Shown: positions 9,703 to 18,616, counted from the first letter of the stretch. The stretch is DNA of 64,000 nucleotides from Pseudomonas sputi (GCF_021603585.1 NZ_BQHI01000005.1:248001-312000); one strand, 5' to 3'. Notes: generated by a model not told the origin, from the sequence alone. Made by a program: numbers and translations.

Positions 9703-12700
9703 GCCAGACCAATCGCCTGTCCAACGGTGGACGGATCGACCGCAACAAAGTGCTGAGCTTCACCTTCAACGGCCAGACCTACAAAGGTTTTGAAGGCGAC
9801 TCGCTGGCCGCAGCCCTGCTGGCCAACGGCGTCGACATCATTGGCCGCAGCTTCAAGTATTCGCGTCCGCGCGGCATCTTCGCCGCCGGTGCCGAAGAGC
9901 CGAACGCGGTGCTGCAGATCGGTGCGACCGAAGCGACCCAGATTCCTAACGTGCGCGCCACGCAACAGGCGTTGTACCAAGGGCTGGTTGCCACCAGCAC
10001 CAATGGCTGGCCAAGCGTCAACAACGACATGATGGGGATTCTCGGCAAGGTCGGCGGCAAGCTGATGCCGCCGGGTTTCTACTACAAAACCTTCATGTAC
10101 CCGCAATCGTTCTGGATGACTTACGAGAAGTACATTCGTAAGGCCGCAGGTTTAGGCCGTTCGCCGACCGAGGTCGATCCGGACACCTACGACTACATGA
10201 ACCAGCATTGCGACGTGCTGATCGTCGGCGCCGGCCCGGCCGGTCTGGCCGCTGCCCTGGCGGCTGCGCGCAGCGGTGCGCGGGTGATCATCGCCGATGA
10301 ACAGGAAGAGTTCGGCGGCAGCCTGCTCGACTCCCGCGAAAGCCTCGACGGCAAACCGGCGATGGAATGGGTGGCCGGCGTCATCGCTGAACTGAAGAAC
10401 ACCCCGGACGTGCTGCTGTTGCCGCGCGCCACGGTCAACGGCTACCACGACCACAACTTCCTGACCATTCACGAACGCCTCACCGATCACCTCGGTGACC
10501 GCGCGCCGATCGGCCAGGTGCGTCAGCGCATCCACCGCGTCCGCGCCAAGCGTGTGGTGCTGGCGACCGGCGCACACGAGCGTCCGCTGGTCTACGGCAA
10601 CAACGACGTGCCGGGCAACATGCTCGCCGGCGCTGTGTCGACTTATGTGCGCCGTTATGGCGTGGCTCCGGGCAAGAAGCTGGTGCTGTCGACCAACAAC
10701 GATCACGCCTACCGCGTGGCGCTGGACTGGCTCGACGCCAGCCTGCAAGTGGTCGCCATCGCCGACGCCCGCAGCAATCCGCGCGGCGCACTGGTGGAAG
10801 AAGCCCGCGCCAAAGGCATTCGCATCCTCACCGGCAGCGCCGTGATCGAGGCCCGTGGCAGCAAGCACGTGACCGCTGCCCGCGTGGCGGCCATCGATGT
10901 CAAAGGCCACAAGGTCACCAGCCCGGGCGAATGGCTCGACTGCGACCTGATCGCCAGCTCCGGCGGTTACAGCCCGGTGGTTCACCTGGCGTCGCACCTG
11001 GGCGGCAAGCCGATCTGGCGCGAAGACATCCTCGGTTTTGTACCGGGCGAAGCACCGCAGAAACGTGTGTGCGTCGGTGGCATCAACGGCGTGTACGGCC
11101 TCGGCGATTCCCTGGCTGACGGTTTCGAAGGCGGCGTGCGCGCTGCATCCGAAGCCGGTTTCCAGACCGTTGAAGCCGTGTTGCCGAAAGCCCTGAGCCG
11201 TGTGGAAGAACCAACCCTGGCGCTGTTCCAGGTGCCGCACGAAAAAGGCACTTCCCGGGCGCCGAAGCAATTCGTCGACTTGCAGAACGACGTGACCGCC
11301 GCCGCCATCGAACTGGCGACCCGCGAAGGTTTCGAGTCGGTCGAGCACGTCAAGCGCTACACCGCGCTGGGCTTCGGCACCGATCAGGGCAAGCTCGGCA
11401 ACGTCAACGGCCTGGCGATTGCCGCCCGTTCGCTGAACGTGACCATCCCGCAGATGGGCACCACGATGTTCCGCCCGAACTACACGCCGGTGACGTTTGG
11501 CGCGGTAGCCGGCCGTCACTGCGGACACATCTTCGAACCGGTGCGTTACACCGCACTGCATCAATGGCACCTGAAAAACGGCGCCGAGTTCGAAGACGTC
11601 GGCCAATGGAAACGTCCGTGGTACTTCCCGAAAAACGGCGAAGACATGCATGCGGCGGTCAAACGCGAATGCAAGGCTGTGCGCGACAGCGTCGGTCTGC
11701 TGGACGCTTCGACCCTGGGCAAGATCGACATCCAGGGCCCGGACGCCCGCGAGTTCCTCAACCGCGTGTACACCAACGCCTGGACCAAGCTCGATGTGGG
11801 CAAGGCCCGTTACGGCCTGATGTGCAAGGAAGACGGCATGGTCTTCGACGACGGGGTGACGGCGTGTCTGGCCGACAACCACTTCGTCATGACCACCACC
11901 ACCGGCGGCGCGGCTCGCGTGCTGCAGTGGCTGGAGCTGTACCACCAGACCGAATGGCCGGACCTGAAGGTGTACTTCACCTCTGTCACCGACCACTGGG
12001 CGACCATGACGCTGTCCGGCCCGAACAGCCGCAAGCTGCTCAGCGCCGTGACCGACATCGATCTGGCCAACGAAGCGTTCCCGTTCATGACCTGGAAAGA
12101 AGGTCTGGTCGGTGGTGTGCCGGCGCGGGTGTTCCGCATTTCGTTTACCGGTGAGCTGTCGTACGAAGTCAACGTCCAGGCCGATTACGCGATGGGCGTG
12201 CTGGAAAAAATCGTCGAGGCGGGCAAGCAGTACAACCTGACGCCGTACGGCACCGAAACCATGCACGTGCTGCGGGCCGAGAAGGGCTTCATCATCGTCG
12301 GCCAGGACACGGACGGCTCGATGACCCCGGACGACCTGAACATGGGCTGGTGCGTCGGTCGCACCAAACCGTTCTCGTGGATCGGCCAGCGCGGCATGAA
12401 CCGTGAAGACTGCGTGCGTGACCAGCGTAAACAGCTGGTGGGCCTCAAGCCGATCGATCCGAACGTCTGGCTGCCGGAAGGTGCACAGCTGGTGTTCAAC
12501 ACCAAGCAGTCGATCCCGATGACCATGGTCGGCCACGTGACCTCCAGCTACGCGCACAACTCCCTCGGCTATTCGTTTGCCATGGGCGTGGTGAAGGGCG
12601 GTCTCAAGCGCATGGGCGAGCGGGTGTTCGCACCGCTGGCGGACGGCAGCGTGATCGAGGCGGAAATCGTTTCTTCGGTGTTCTTCGATCCGAAAGGCGA

Positions 12701-12716
12701 TCGCCAGAACATTTGA
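9699..12716 (+). CDS. soxA: Sarcosine oxidase, alpha subunit
   Basis: 1005 residues, the large subunit that binds NAD and channels the one-carbon unit to THF. The N-terminal ~100 residues resemble a ferredoxin-like domain without cluster cysteines. The dinucleotide-binding GAGPAG is at 177-182 in a FAD/NAD-type domain running to about residue 580. The C-terminal ~400 residues are a GcvT-like aminomethyltransferase domain (RDSVGLLDASTLGKIDIQGPD near its beginning) that binds folate. The start overlaps the soxD stop (ATGA). A REPIN-like repeat begins three bases after the stop, before soxG. Confidence 0.95.
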   Translation: MSQTNRLSNGGRIDRNKVLSFTFNGQTYKGFEGDSLAAALLANGVDIIGRSFKYSRPRGIFAAGAEEPNAVLQIGATEATQIPNVRATQQALYQGLVATSTNGWPSVNNDMMGILGKVGGKLMPPGFYYKTFMYPQSFWMTYEKYIRKAAGLGRSPTEVDPDTYDYMNQHCDVLIVGAGPAGLAAALAAARSGARVIIADEQEEFGGSLLDSRESLDGKPAMEWVAGVIAELKNTPDVLLLPRATVNGYHDHNFLTIHERLTDHLGDRAPIGQVRQRIHRVRAKRVVLATGAHERPLVYGNNDVPGNMLAGAVSTYVRRYGVAPGKKLVLSTNNDHAYRVALDWLDASLQVVAIADARSNPRGALVEEARAKGIRILTGSAVIEARGSKHVTAARVAAIDVKGHKVTSPGEWLDCDLIASSGGYSPVVHLASHLGGKPIWREDILGFVPGEAPQKRVCVGGINGVYGLGDSLADGFEGGVRAASEAGFQTVEAVLPKALSRVEEPTLALFQVPHEKGTSRAPKQFVDLQNDVTAAAIELATREGFESVEHVKRYTALGFGTDQGKLGNVNGLAIAARSLNVTIPQMGTTMFRPNYTPVTFGAVAGRHCGHIFEPVRYTALHQWHLKNGAEFEDVGQWKRPWYFPKNGEDMHAAVKRECKAVRDSVGLLDASTLGKIDIQGPDAREFLNRVYTNAWTKLDVGKARYGLMCKEDGMVFDDGVTACLADNHFVMTTTTGGAARVLQWLELYHQTEWPDLKVYFTSVTDHWATMTLSGPNSRKLLSAVTDIDLANEAFPFMTWKEGLVGGVPARVFRISFTGELSYEVNVQADYAMGVLEKIVEAGKQYNLTPYGTETMHVLRAEKGFIIVGQDTDGSMTPDDLNMGWCVGRTKPFSWIGQRGMNREDCVRDQRKQLVGLKPIDPNVWLPEGAQLVFNTKQSIPMTMVGHVTSSYAHNSLGYSFAMGVVKGGLKRMGERVFAPLADGSVIEAEIVSSVFFDPKGDRQNI

Positions 12717-12719
12717 CAC

Positions 12720-12843
12720 TGATCGTTCCCACGTCGAGGCGTCGAACCGTCTGCGTGGGAATGCATCCCGGGACGCTCCGCGTCCCAAGAGCGGACGCAG
12801 AGCGTCCATGGCGGCATTCCCACGCAGAGCGTGGGAACGATCA
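12720..12843. repeat. REPIN-like element between soxA and soxG
   Basis: Outer arms TGATCGTTCCCACG and CGTGGGAACGATCA flank two internal small palindromes (GGGACGCTCCGCGTCCC and GGACGCAGAGCGTCC). The left arm carries extra, diverged bases (tcgaggcgtcgaacc) absent from the sister copy at 13498-13606. It starts three bases after the soxA stop and ends about 20 bases before the soxG ATG, inside the operon. Confidence 0.85.
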
Positions 12844-12863
12844 AACAAAAGAATAGGTGTTTT

Positions 12864-13496
12864 ATGACCGCAGCCAACGTTTACCAACAACGCCCGACCA
12901 CCGGGGCCAAGGCCGAGTCGTCGCTGCATCACGCCGACCTCGCCAGCCTGGTCGGCAAGGGCCGCAAGACCGCCGGCGTGACCGTGCGCGAGAAGAAACT
13001 CCTCGGCCATCTGACCATTCGTGGCGACGGCCACGATGCCGCGTTCGCTGCCGGTGTGCACAAGGCGCTGGGCATCGAATTGCCGGGTGCCCTGAGCGTG
13101 ATCGTCAAAGGTGAATCCAGCCTGCAATGGATGGGCCCGGACGAGTGGCTGCTGATCGTGCCGAGCGGCGAAGAGTTCGCTGCCGAGCAGAAACTGCGCG
13201 AAGCGCTGGGCGATTTGCACATCGCGATCGTCAACGTCAGCGGTGGCCAGCAGTTGCTCGAACTGAGCGGCCCGAACGTGCGTCAGGTGCTGATGAAATC
13301 CACCAGCTACGACGTGCACCCGAACAACTTCCCGGTCGGCAAGGCTGTGGGCACGGTGTTCGCCAAGTCGCAGTTGATGATCCGCCACACCGCCGAAGAC
13401 ACCTGGGAGCTGCTGATTCGTCGCAGCTTCTCGGATTACTGGTGGCTGTGGTTGCAGGATGCTTCGGCTGAGTACGGGCTTAGCGTTCAGGCGTAA
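12864..13496 (+). CDS. soxG: Sarcosine oxidase, gamma subunit
   Basis: 210 residues, the accessory subunit that completes the four-subunit enzyme. It is related to the GcvT fold but has no cofactor of its own. The internal WMGPDEWLLI and QQLLELSGPNVRQVL segments are typical. I chose the ATG at 12864 (MTAANVYQQRP), because the upstream in-frame codons are part of the REPIN. The gene is bracketed by two nearly identical repeat elements, unlike the tightly packed genes before it. Confidence 0.92.
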   Translation: MTAANVYQQRPTTGAKAESSLHHADLASLVGKGRKTAGVTVREKKLLGHLTIRGDGHDAAFAAGVHKALGIELPGALSVIVKGESSLQWMGPDEWLLIVPSGEEFAAEQKLREALGDLHIAIVNVSGGQQLLELSGPNVRQVLMKSTSYDVHPNNFPVGKAVGTVFAKSQLMIRHTAEDTWELLIRRSFSDYWWLWLQDASAEYGLSVQA

Positions 13497-13497
13497 A

Positions 13498-13606
13498 TGA
13501 TCGTTCCCACGCTTTGCGTGGGAACGCATCCCGGGACGCTCCGCGTCCCAAGAGCGGACGCAGAGCGTCCATGGCGGCGTTCCCGCGCAGAGCGTGGGAA
13601 CGATCA
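13498..13606. repeat. REPIN-like element between soxG and purU
   Basis: A regular copy of the same element as at 12720: outer arms TGATCGTTCCCACGC and GCGTGGGAACGATCA, inner palindromes GGGACGCTCCGCGTCCC and GGACGCAGAGCGTCC. It starts two bases after the soxG stop and ends about 24 bases before the purU ATG. Confidence 0.88.
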
Positions 13607-13629
13607 GAGGCCTGACCCAGGAGAAAACG

Positions 13630-14487
13630 ATGAGCCGCGCCCCGGATACATGGATTCTGACCGCCGACTGCCCCAGCGTTCTCGGCACCGTGGACGCGGT
13701 GACGCGTTTTCTGTTCGAGCAGGGCTGCTACGTCACCGAGCACCACTCGTTCGATGACCGACTCTCGGGCCGGTTCTTCATTCGTGTGGAGTTCCGTCAG
13801 CCCGACGGCTTCGACGAGCAATCCTTCCGCGCCGGCCTCGCCGAACGCGGTCAGGCGTTCGGCATGATTTTCGAGCTGACGGCGCCGAACTACCGGCCAA
13901 AAGTGGTGATCATGGTCTCCAAGGCCGATCACTGCCTCAACGACTTGCTCTACCGCCAGCGCATCGGCCAGTTGTCGATGGACGTGGCGGCGGTGGTGTC
14001 GAACCACCCGGACCTCAAGCCGCTGGCCGACTGGCACCAGATTCCCTACTACCATTTCCCTCTCGACCCCAACGACAAACCGGCCCAGGAGCGGCAGGTG
14101 TGGCAGGTGATCGAGGAGGCCGGTGCCGAACTGGTGATCCTCGCCCGCTACATGCAGGTGCTGTCGCCGGAGCTGTGCCGCAAGCTCGATGGCAAGGCGA
14201 TCAACATTCATCACTCGCTGCTGCCGGGTTTCAAGGGCGCCAAGCCGTATCACCAGGCCTACAACAAGGGCGTGAAACTGGTGGGCGCCACCGCGCACTA
14301 CATCAACAACGACCTCGACGAGGGGCCGATCATCGCCCAGGGCGTCGAGGCGGTGGATCACAGTCATTACCCCGAAGACCTGATCGCCAAGGGTCGCGAC
14401 ATCGAAGGCCTGACCCTGGCCCGGGCCGTGGGGTATCACATTGAGCGGAGGGTGTTTCTGAACGCCAATCGCACCGTCGTTCTTTGA
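13630..14487 (+). CDS. purU: Formyltetrahydrofolate deformylase
   Basis: 285 residues. It hydrolyses 10-formyl-THF to formate and THF, releasing one-carbon units that sarcosine oxidation loads onto folate. An N-terminal ACT domain (about 1-85) is followed by a formyltransferase-type catalytic domain with the Asn-His-Asp set Asn192, His194 (INIHHSLLPG) and Asp230 (DLDEGPI). The ATG at 13630 follows CAGGAG; an earlier in-frame start lies in the repeat element. Its place in the sox operon, rather than with purine genes, points to a catabolic role in recycling THF. Confidence 0.93.
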   Translation: MSRAPDTWILTADCPSVLGTVDAVTRFLFEQGCYVTEHHSFDDRLSGRFFIRVEFRQPDGFDEQSFRAGLAERGQAFGMIFELTAPNYRPKVVIMVSKADHCLNDLLYRQRIGQLSMDVAAVVSNHPDLKPLADWHQIPYYHFPLDPNDKPAQERQVWQVIEEAGAELVILARYMQVLSPELCRKLDGKAINIHHSLLPGFKGAKPYHQAYNKGVKLVGATAHYINNDLDEGPIIAQGVEAVDHSHYPEDLIAKGRDIEGLTLARAVGYHIERRVFLNANRTVVL

Positions 14488-14586
14488 GTCACAAGCAACG
14501 CAAAACCAACAAGCAATAACCCGAGCACTTAACGCGCGGCCTGCCTGGGCGGCGCGGTTCCATAAAAACAACAGCGAGGTGAAAGC

Positions 14587-15786
14587 ATGTCTGGCAATCG
14601 TGGTGTGGTGTATCTCGGCGCTGGCAAGGTCGAAGTACAGAAAATCGACTATCCGAAAATGCAGGATCCGCGCGGCAGGAAGATCGAGCACGGTGTCATC
14701 CTGCGTGTGGTTTCAACCAACATTTGCGGCTCCGACCAGCACATGGTGCGCGGCCGTACCACCGCCCAGGTTGGTCTGGTGCTGGGGCACGAGATCACCG
14801 GTGAGGTGATCGAGAAGGGCAGCGACGTCGAAAGCCTGAAAATCGGCGATCTGGTGTCCGTGCCGTTCAACGTGGCTTGCGGGCGCTGCCGTTCCTGCAA
14901 GGAGCAACACACCGGCGTCTGCCTGACCGTCAACCCGGCCCGCGCTGGCGGTGCCTACGGTTACGTCGACATGGGCGACTGGACCGGCGGCCAGGCCGAA
15001 TACGTGCTGGTGCCGTACGCCGACTTCAACCTGCTGAAACTGCCGGATCGCGACAAGGCCATGGAGAAAATCCGTGACCTGACCTGCCTCTCCGACATTC
15101 TGCCGACCGGTTACCACGGTGCCGTCACCGCTGGCGTCGGGCCGGGCAGCACCGTCTACATTGCCGGCGCCGGCCCGGTCGGTCTGGCCGCTGCCGCCTC
15201 CGCCCGTTTGCTCGGCGCTGCGGTGGTGATCGTCGGCGACGTCAACACCATCCGCCTGGCTCACGCCAAGGCTCAGGGTTTTGAAATCGTCGACCTGTCG
15301 AAAGACACCCCGCTGCACGAACAGATCGCCGCGCTGCTGGGCGAGCCTGAAGTGGATTGCGCGGTGGACTGCGTGGGCTTCGAAGCCCGTGGTCATGGTC
15401 ACGACGGCGTCAAATCCGAAGCCCCGGCCACCGTGCTCAACTCGCTGATGGGCGTGGTGCGCGTCGCCGGCAAGATCGGTATTCCGGGCCTGTACGTGAC
15501 CGAAGATCCGGGTGCCGTGGACGCTGCCGCGAAAATGGGCAGCCTGAGCATTCGCTTCGGCCTGGGCTGGGCCAAATCCCACAGCTTCCACACCGGTCAG
15601 ACTCCAGTGATGAAGTACAACCGCCAACTGATGCAGGCGATCATGTGGGACCGCATCAACATCGCTGAAGTGGTGGGCGTACAGGTCATCAGCCTCGATC
15701 AGGCTCCGGAGGGGTATGGCGAGTTCGATGCGGGTGTGCCGAAGAAGTTTGTGATTGATCCGCACAAGTTGTTCAGTGCGGCGTAA
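14587..15786 (+). CDS. fdhA: Glutathione-independent, zinc- and NAD-dependent formaldehyde dehydrogenase
   Basis: 399 residues, the length of the Pseudomonas enzyme. It oxidises formaldehyde released during betaine/sarcosine demethylation to formate. It is a medium-chain dehydrogenase: catalytic zinc ligands include Cys47 (CGSDQH), His68 and Glu69 (GHEITGEV); structural zinc Cys98, Cys101, Cys104 and Cys112; and an NAD-binding GAGPVGLAAAA near residue 175. GAGGTG lies before the ATG. It closes the sox operon after a 99-base gap and is followed by a strong terminator. Confidence 0.95.
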   Translation: MSGNRGVVYLGAGKVEVQKIDYPKMQDPRGRKIEHGVILRVVSTNICGSDQHMVRGRTTAQVGLVLGHEITGEVIEKGSDVESLKIGDLVSVPFNVACGRCRSCKEQHTGVCLTVNPARAGGAYGYVDMGDWTGGQAEYVLVPYADFNLLKLPDRDKAMEKIRDLTCLSDILPTGYHGAVTAGVGPGSTVYIAGAGPVGLAAAASARLLGAAVVIVGDVNTIRLAHAKAQGFEIVDLSKDTPLHEQIAALLGEPEVDCAVDCVGFEARGHGHDGVKSEAPATVLNSLMGVVRVAGKIGIPGLYVTEDPGAVDAAAKMGSLSIRFGLGWAKSHSFHTGQTPVMKYNRQLMQAIMWDRINIAEVVGVQVISLDQAPEGYGEFDAGVPKKFVIDPHKLFSAA

Positions 15787-15795
15787 GTTTCAGCC

Positions 15796-15832
15796 ACAAA
15801 AAAGAGCAACCCGTCGGTTGCTCTTTTTTTTT
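15796..15832. terminator. Bidirectional rho-independent terminator after fdhA
   Basis: Stem AAGAGCAACC / GGTTGCTCTT with a CGTC loop, A-tract on the left and nine Ts on the right. The A/T flanks allow it to work on both strands, ending fdhA and the convergent small gene at 15846. Confidence 0.9.
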
Positions 15833-15845
15833 AAATCAGTCCTGA

Positions 15846-16154
15846 CTATTTGAATGCGCATTTGCTGGCATCACCGTCAGTAACCGCACAATCGTCACCT
15901 TTCCAATTGCTTCCCGTGCCCTTGACCGGAGTTTCGAGTCTGAGGCCAGATGAGGCACCAACGTCGTCTTTGCCTTCGTAACGGCAAATGACAAGTGAAC
16001 TGTCGCTGCTTCCGTCCTTGATGCGTGCAGAGGTAAAGGTAAGGTCTTCGGCGCTACTCGAACCGGTTACCGAGAGCGTCGGACAGTTAACTGCATAGGC
16101 GCTGCTCATCATCGCCAGACAAATCAAGGCCCCCGACATCATTTTCAACTTCAT
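15846..16154 (-). CDS. Small secreted protein of unknown function
   Basis: 102 residues. A clear Sec signal peptide (basic MKLK start, hydrophobic core, SSAYA cleavage site at about residue 21) leads to an ~80-residue mature domain with four cysteines, probably two disulfides, and many Ser/Asp residues. I do not recognise the family; short Cys-containing periplasmic proteins of this kind are common in the P. fluorescens group. It is convergent with fdhA. A perfect CTGT-N8-ACAG palindrome lies 62 bases upstream of its start, in the 264-base gap before the DUF2780 gene, so it may be stress-regulated. Confidence 0.65.
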   Translation of the reverse strand: MKLKMMSGALICLAMMSSAYAVNCPTLSVTGSSSAEDLTFTSARIKDGSSDSSLVICRYEGKDDVGASSGLRLETPVKGTGSNWKGDDCAVTDGDASKCAFK

Positions 16155-16214
16155 TGCTTGTACTCCGTTACAGGATGGGAGGTCATATCCTCGGTTTTCC
16201 TTCTCGCCTTTCCT

Positions 16215-16232
16215 ACTGTCATAAATGACAGT
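16215..16232. promoter_or_regulatory. Perfect palindrome matching the LexA-box format
   Basis: ACTGTCATAAATGACAGT is a perfect 18-bp inverted repeat that fits CTGT-N8-ACAG, the bacterial SOS box format, with the flanking A and T also seen in strong boxes. It lies 62 bases before the small secreted protein gene (minus strand) and about 187 before the DUF2780 gene. Six Ts follow on the plus strand, so a small hairpin terminator is an alternative reading. A similar palindrome occurs at 33031. Confidence 0.45.
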
Positions 16233-16418
16233 TTTTTAGATCTGTTTGTAATAGGTTCCTGAGTATTGAGAAGGCGACGAGCTATCGAACAGTGCTTGGC
16301 GGATCCCTCTGGAGTGAAACGGCTGGCCTCAGACGGAACATGCTGTCGCCTACCCGGTCAAACCGGCAGTTTGATCGCCTGTATCCAGGCGGTCTTCACG
16401 CCACAAGAGGATGTCTGA

Positions 16419-16976
16419 ATGAAGATTTCACGCGGTTTTGCCCTGGCATCGCTCCTGACCCTGGCGGCAGGGCCGGTGTTTGCCGGTTTCAGTTTGAATG
16501 ATGTAGCCGGCGTGGTATCGGGCATGCAGGGCGGGGACAAGGCTGCAACCGCAGCGCCGACCTCGGAAACCGCAGGCTTGTTGAGTGCACTGAGCGCGCT
16601 GGACTTGACGCCTCAACAAGCGGTGGGTGGCACCAGTGCCATGTTGGGCCTGGCGAAGAATCAATTGAGCAGCACCGATTATTCCGAACTGGCCAAGGAA
16701 GTGCCGGGTATCGACCAGTTGTCGGGTGGCGCTGGCAGTCTGGCGGCGTTGAGCGGCTTGCTCGGCTCATCGGGCAAGTCCGCCGGGCTGGAAAATGCGC
16801 TGGGCAACGTCAAGGACACCAATGACCTGAACAACGCCTTCGGTGCGTTGGGCATGGATAGCGGGATGGTCGGCCAGTTTGCCCCGATCCTCCTGCAATA
16901 CCTCGGTCAGCAGGGTGTCGGTGGTTCGTTGCTGCAAAGCCTGGGCAGCATCTGGGGCACCGGCACCAACGGTTGA
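16419..16976 (+). CDS. DUF2780 (VcgC/VcgE-type) secreted protein
   Basis: 185 residues with a Sec signal peptide ending near residue 23 (GPVFA). The mature part is rich in Gly, Ser, Leu and Ala, with the repeated helical SALSALDLTPQQAVGGTSAMLGL pattern of the DUF2780 family. The family has no assigned function. Its stop lies one base from the stop of the convergent acyltransferase gene, leaving no room for a terminator between them. Confidence 0.75.
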   Translation: MKISRGFALASLLTLAAGPVFAGFSLNDVAGVVSGMQGGDKAATAAPTSETAGLLSALSALDLTPQQAVGGTSAMLGLAKNQLSSTDYSELAKEVPGIDQLSGGAGSLAALSGLLGSSGKSAGLENALGNVKDTNDLNNAFGALGMDSGMVGQFAPILLQYLGQQGVGGSLLQSLGSIWGTGTNG

Positions 16977-16977
16977 C

Positions 16978-17865
16978 TCAGCGGCGCTCGCCCTTGAGTT
17001 CGGCGATGCGCTGATCCTTGAGGGTCCAGAGCTGGTTGACCCAGTTCTGGACCTTCTCGCGAAACGCCGGATCGTTTTCGTAATCACCCTGCCACAGGGC
17101 CGGATCCAGCTCGCGGGTCTGGATGTCGACGATCACGCGTGGCACGTTGCCGCTGATCAGGTCCCAGAATCCCGGAATCTTCTGCTGTGGATAAACCACG
17201 GTCACATCGAGAATCGCGTCCAGCTGTTCACCCATCGCCGCCAGTACGAACGCCACGCCGCCCGCCTTGGGCTTGAGCAGGTGGCTGAACGGTGACTGCT
17301 GCTGAGTGCTTTTGGCAGCGGTGTAACGGGTGCCTTCCAGATAATTCACCACCGTCACCGGCTGACGCTTGAACAGCTCGCAGGCGGCCTTGGTGATTTC
17401 CAGATCCTTGCCGGCCAGCTCGGGGTTCTTCGCCAGGAACGCCTTGGTGTAGCGCTTCATGAACGGGTAATCCAGCGCCCACCAGGCCAGGCCAAGAAAC
17501 GGTACCCAGATCAGCTCTTTCTTGAGGAAAAACTTGAAGAACGGCGTGCGCCGGTTGAGGGTCTGGATCAGCGCCGGGATATCGACCCAGGACTGATGGT
17601 TGCTGATCACCAGGTAGGAAGTGTCGCTGCGCAGGTTTTCGCCGCCGCGAATGTCCCATTGCGTGGGGATGCACAGGCGAAAGATCAGCTTGTCGATTTC
17701 CGCCCAGGTTTCGGCGATCCACATCACCGCCCACGAGGCGTAATCGCGAAAGCGCCCCGGCAGGATCAGCTTGAGCAGGGCGAACACCATCAGTGGGCCG
17801 AAGAGCACGAGGGTGTTGGACAACAGCAGCAGGGTGACGAGACAGCCGGTGAGCAGGCGGCGCAT
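16978..17865 (-). CDS. PlsC-type acyltransferase (YihG-like)
   Basis: 295 residues. The N-terminal membrane segment (about 5-35) is followed by the acyltransferase signature NHQSWVD (His90, Asp95), and a later YLEGTRYT segment matches the glycerol-phosphate binding motif (EGTR). YihG is a lysophosphatidic acid acyltransferase in E. coli, so this enzyme probably adjusts membrane phospholipid acyl chains. I use the ATG at 17865 (MRRLLTGC); one eleven codons upstream (17898) is possible. The frame stays open further upstream over the promoter of the next gene, but that is not coding. Confidence 0.85.
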   Translation of the reverse strand: MRRLLTGCLVTLLLLSNTLVLFGPLMVFALLKLILPGRFRDYASWAVMWIAETWAEIDKLIFRLCIPTQWDIRGGENLRSDTSYLVISNHQSWVDIPALIQTLNRRTPFFKFFLKKELIWVPFLGLAWWALDYPFMKRYTKAFLAKNPELAGKDLEITKAACELFKRQPVTVVNYLEGTRYTAAKSTQQQSPFSHLLKPKAGGVAFVLAAMGEQLDAILDVTVVYPQQKIPGFWDLISGNVPRVIVDIQTRELDPALWQGDYENDPAFREKVQNWVNQLWTLKDQRIAELKGERR

Positions 17866-18039
17866 AAGCAACTCTTGGAGAACGGATGGGCGCGCCATGA
17901 TAAGTGGCTTCGGCCAACAGGCCAAATCCGCCGGTGACGAATGTTTTACCTGTGGTGCGATAACCTGCCGGGAACGTTCATGCGAACAACGGTCTAAAAT
18001 CTCGCGTCTGACGCCCCCATTTCCCAAGGAAGCCCTTAC

Positions 18040-18543
18040 GTGAAATCCCTCCTTGCACTGCTTTCCCTCGTCGCCCTGCCGGTGCTCGCCGCCGAACCGA
18101 CCCTGTACGGTCGTTACGAATACATCGCGCTGCCGGAAATCGGCGGTGAAGTGCTCAAGGCCAAGATGGACACTGGCGCACTGACCGCCTCGCTGTCGGC
18201 CAAGGACATCGAGACGTTCAAGCGCGACGGCGAAGACTGGGTGCGTTTCCGCCTGGCCACCAAGGACGCCAGCAACAAGGTGTACGAGCACAAGGTCGCG
18301 CGGATCAGCAAGATCAAGAGTCGCTCGGATGAAGAAGACGAGGGTGAAAGCACCGAAGTGGCCAAGCGCCCGGTGGTCGATCTGGAGCTGTGCCTGGGCG
18401 ACGTCAAACGTACCGTGGAGGTCAACCTGACCGACCGCAGCAACTTCAACTACCCGTTACTGATCGGTGCCAAGGCCCTGCGCGAGTTCGGCGCGGCGGT
18501 GAACCCGGCGCGTCGCTTCACCGCTGACAAACCTGATTGCTGA
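18040..18543 (+). CDS. Periplasmic retropepsin-like aspartic protease (putative zinc-protease family PF05618)
   Basis: 167 residues. A signal peptide (MKSLLALLSLVALPVLA) precedes a single-domain aspartyl protease fold with the active-site triad Asp44-Thr45-Gly46 (MDTGALTAS) and LLIGAKALREFG near the C-terminus. The family is often labelled an ATP-dependent zinc protease, but the DTG motif suggests a dimeric retropepsin. Targets are unknown. Translation starts at GTG (18040) behind AAGGA. It lies just upstream of creB with a 73-base gap. Confidence 0.8.
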   Translation: MKSLLALLSLVALPVLAAEPTLYGRYEYIALPEIGGEVLKAKMDTGALTASLSAKDIETFKRDGEDWVRFRLATKDASNKVYEHKVARISKIKSRSDEEDEGESTEVAKRPVVDLELCLGDVKRTVEVNLTDRSNFNYPLLIGAKALREFGAAVNPARRFTADKPDC

Positions 18544-18616
18544 AACAAGTGGTCTCATTGACGTAACGCCGGGCTTGGGGCACCGTTCGCGCACTTAATC
18601 CACAGGCTCGGACGCC

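Noticed and set aside
10152-13688. A 1178-codon open frame on the minus strand across soxA-soxG
   Set aside because: It is the shadow of soxA/soxG in GC-rich DNA: Arg/His/Val-rich composition, no domains, and it crosses two REPIN elements. Similar long antisense frames over glyA, fdhA, phoX, the TonB receptor and the acyl-CoA dehydrogenases were left out for the same reason.
17866-18291. Upstream extension of the acyltransferase frame
   Set aside because: It would run antisense through the retropepsin-like gene and lacks any domain; the membrane anchor starts at 17865.
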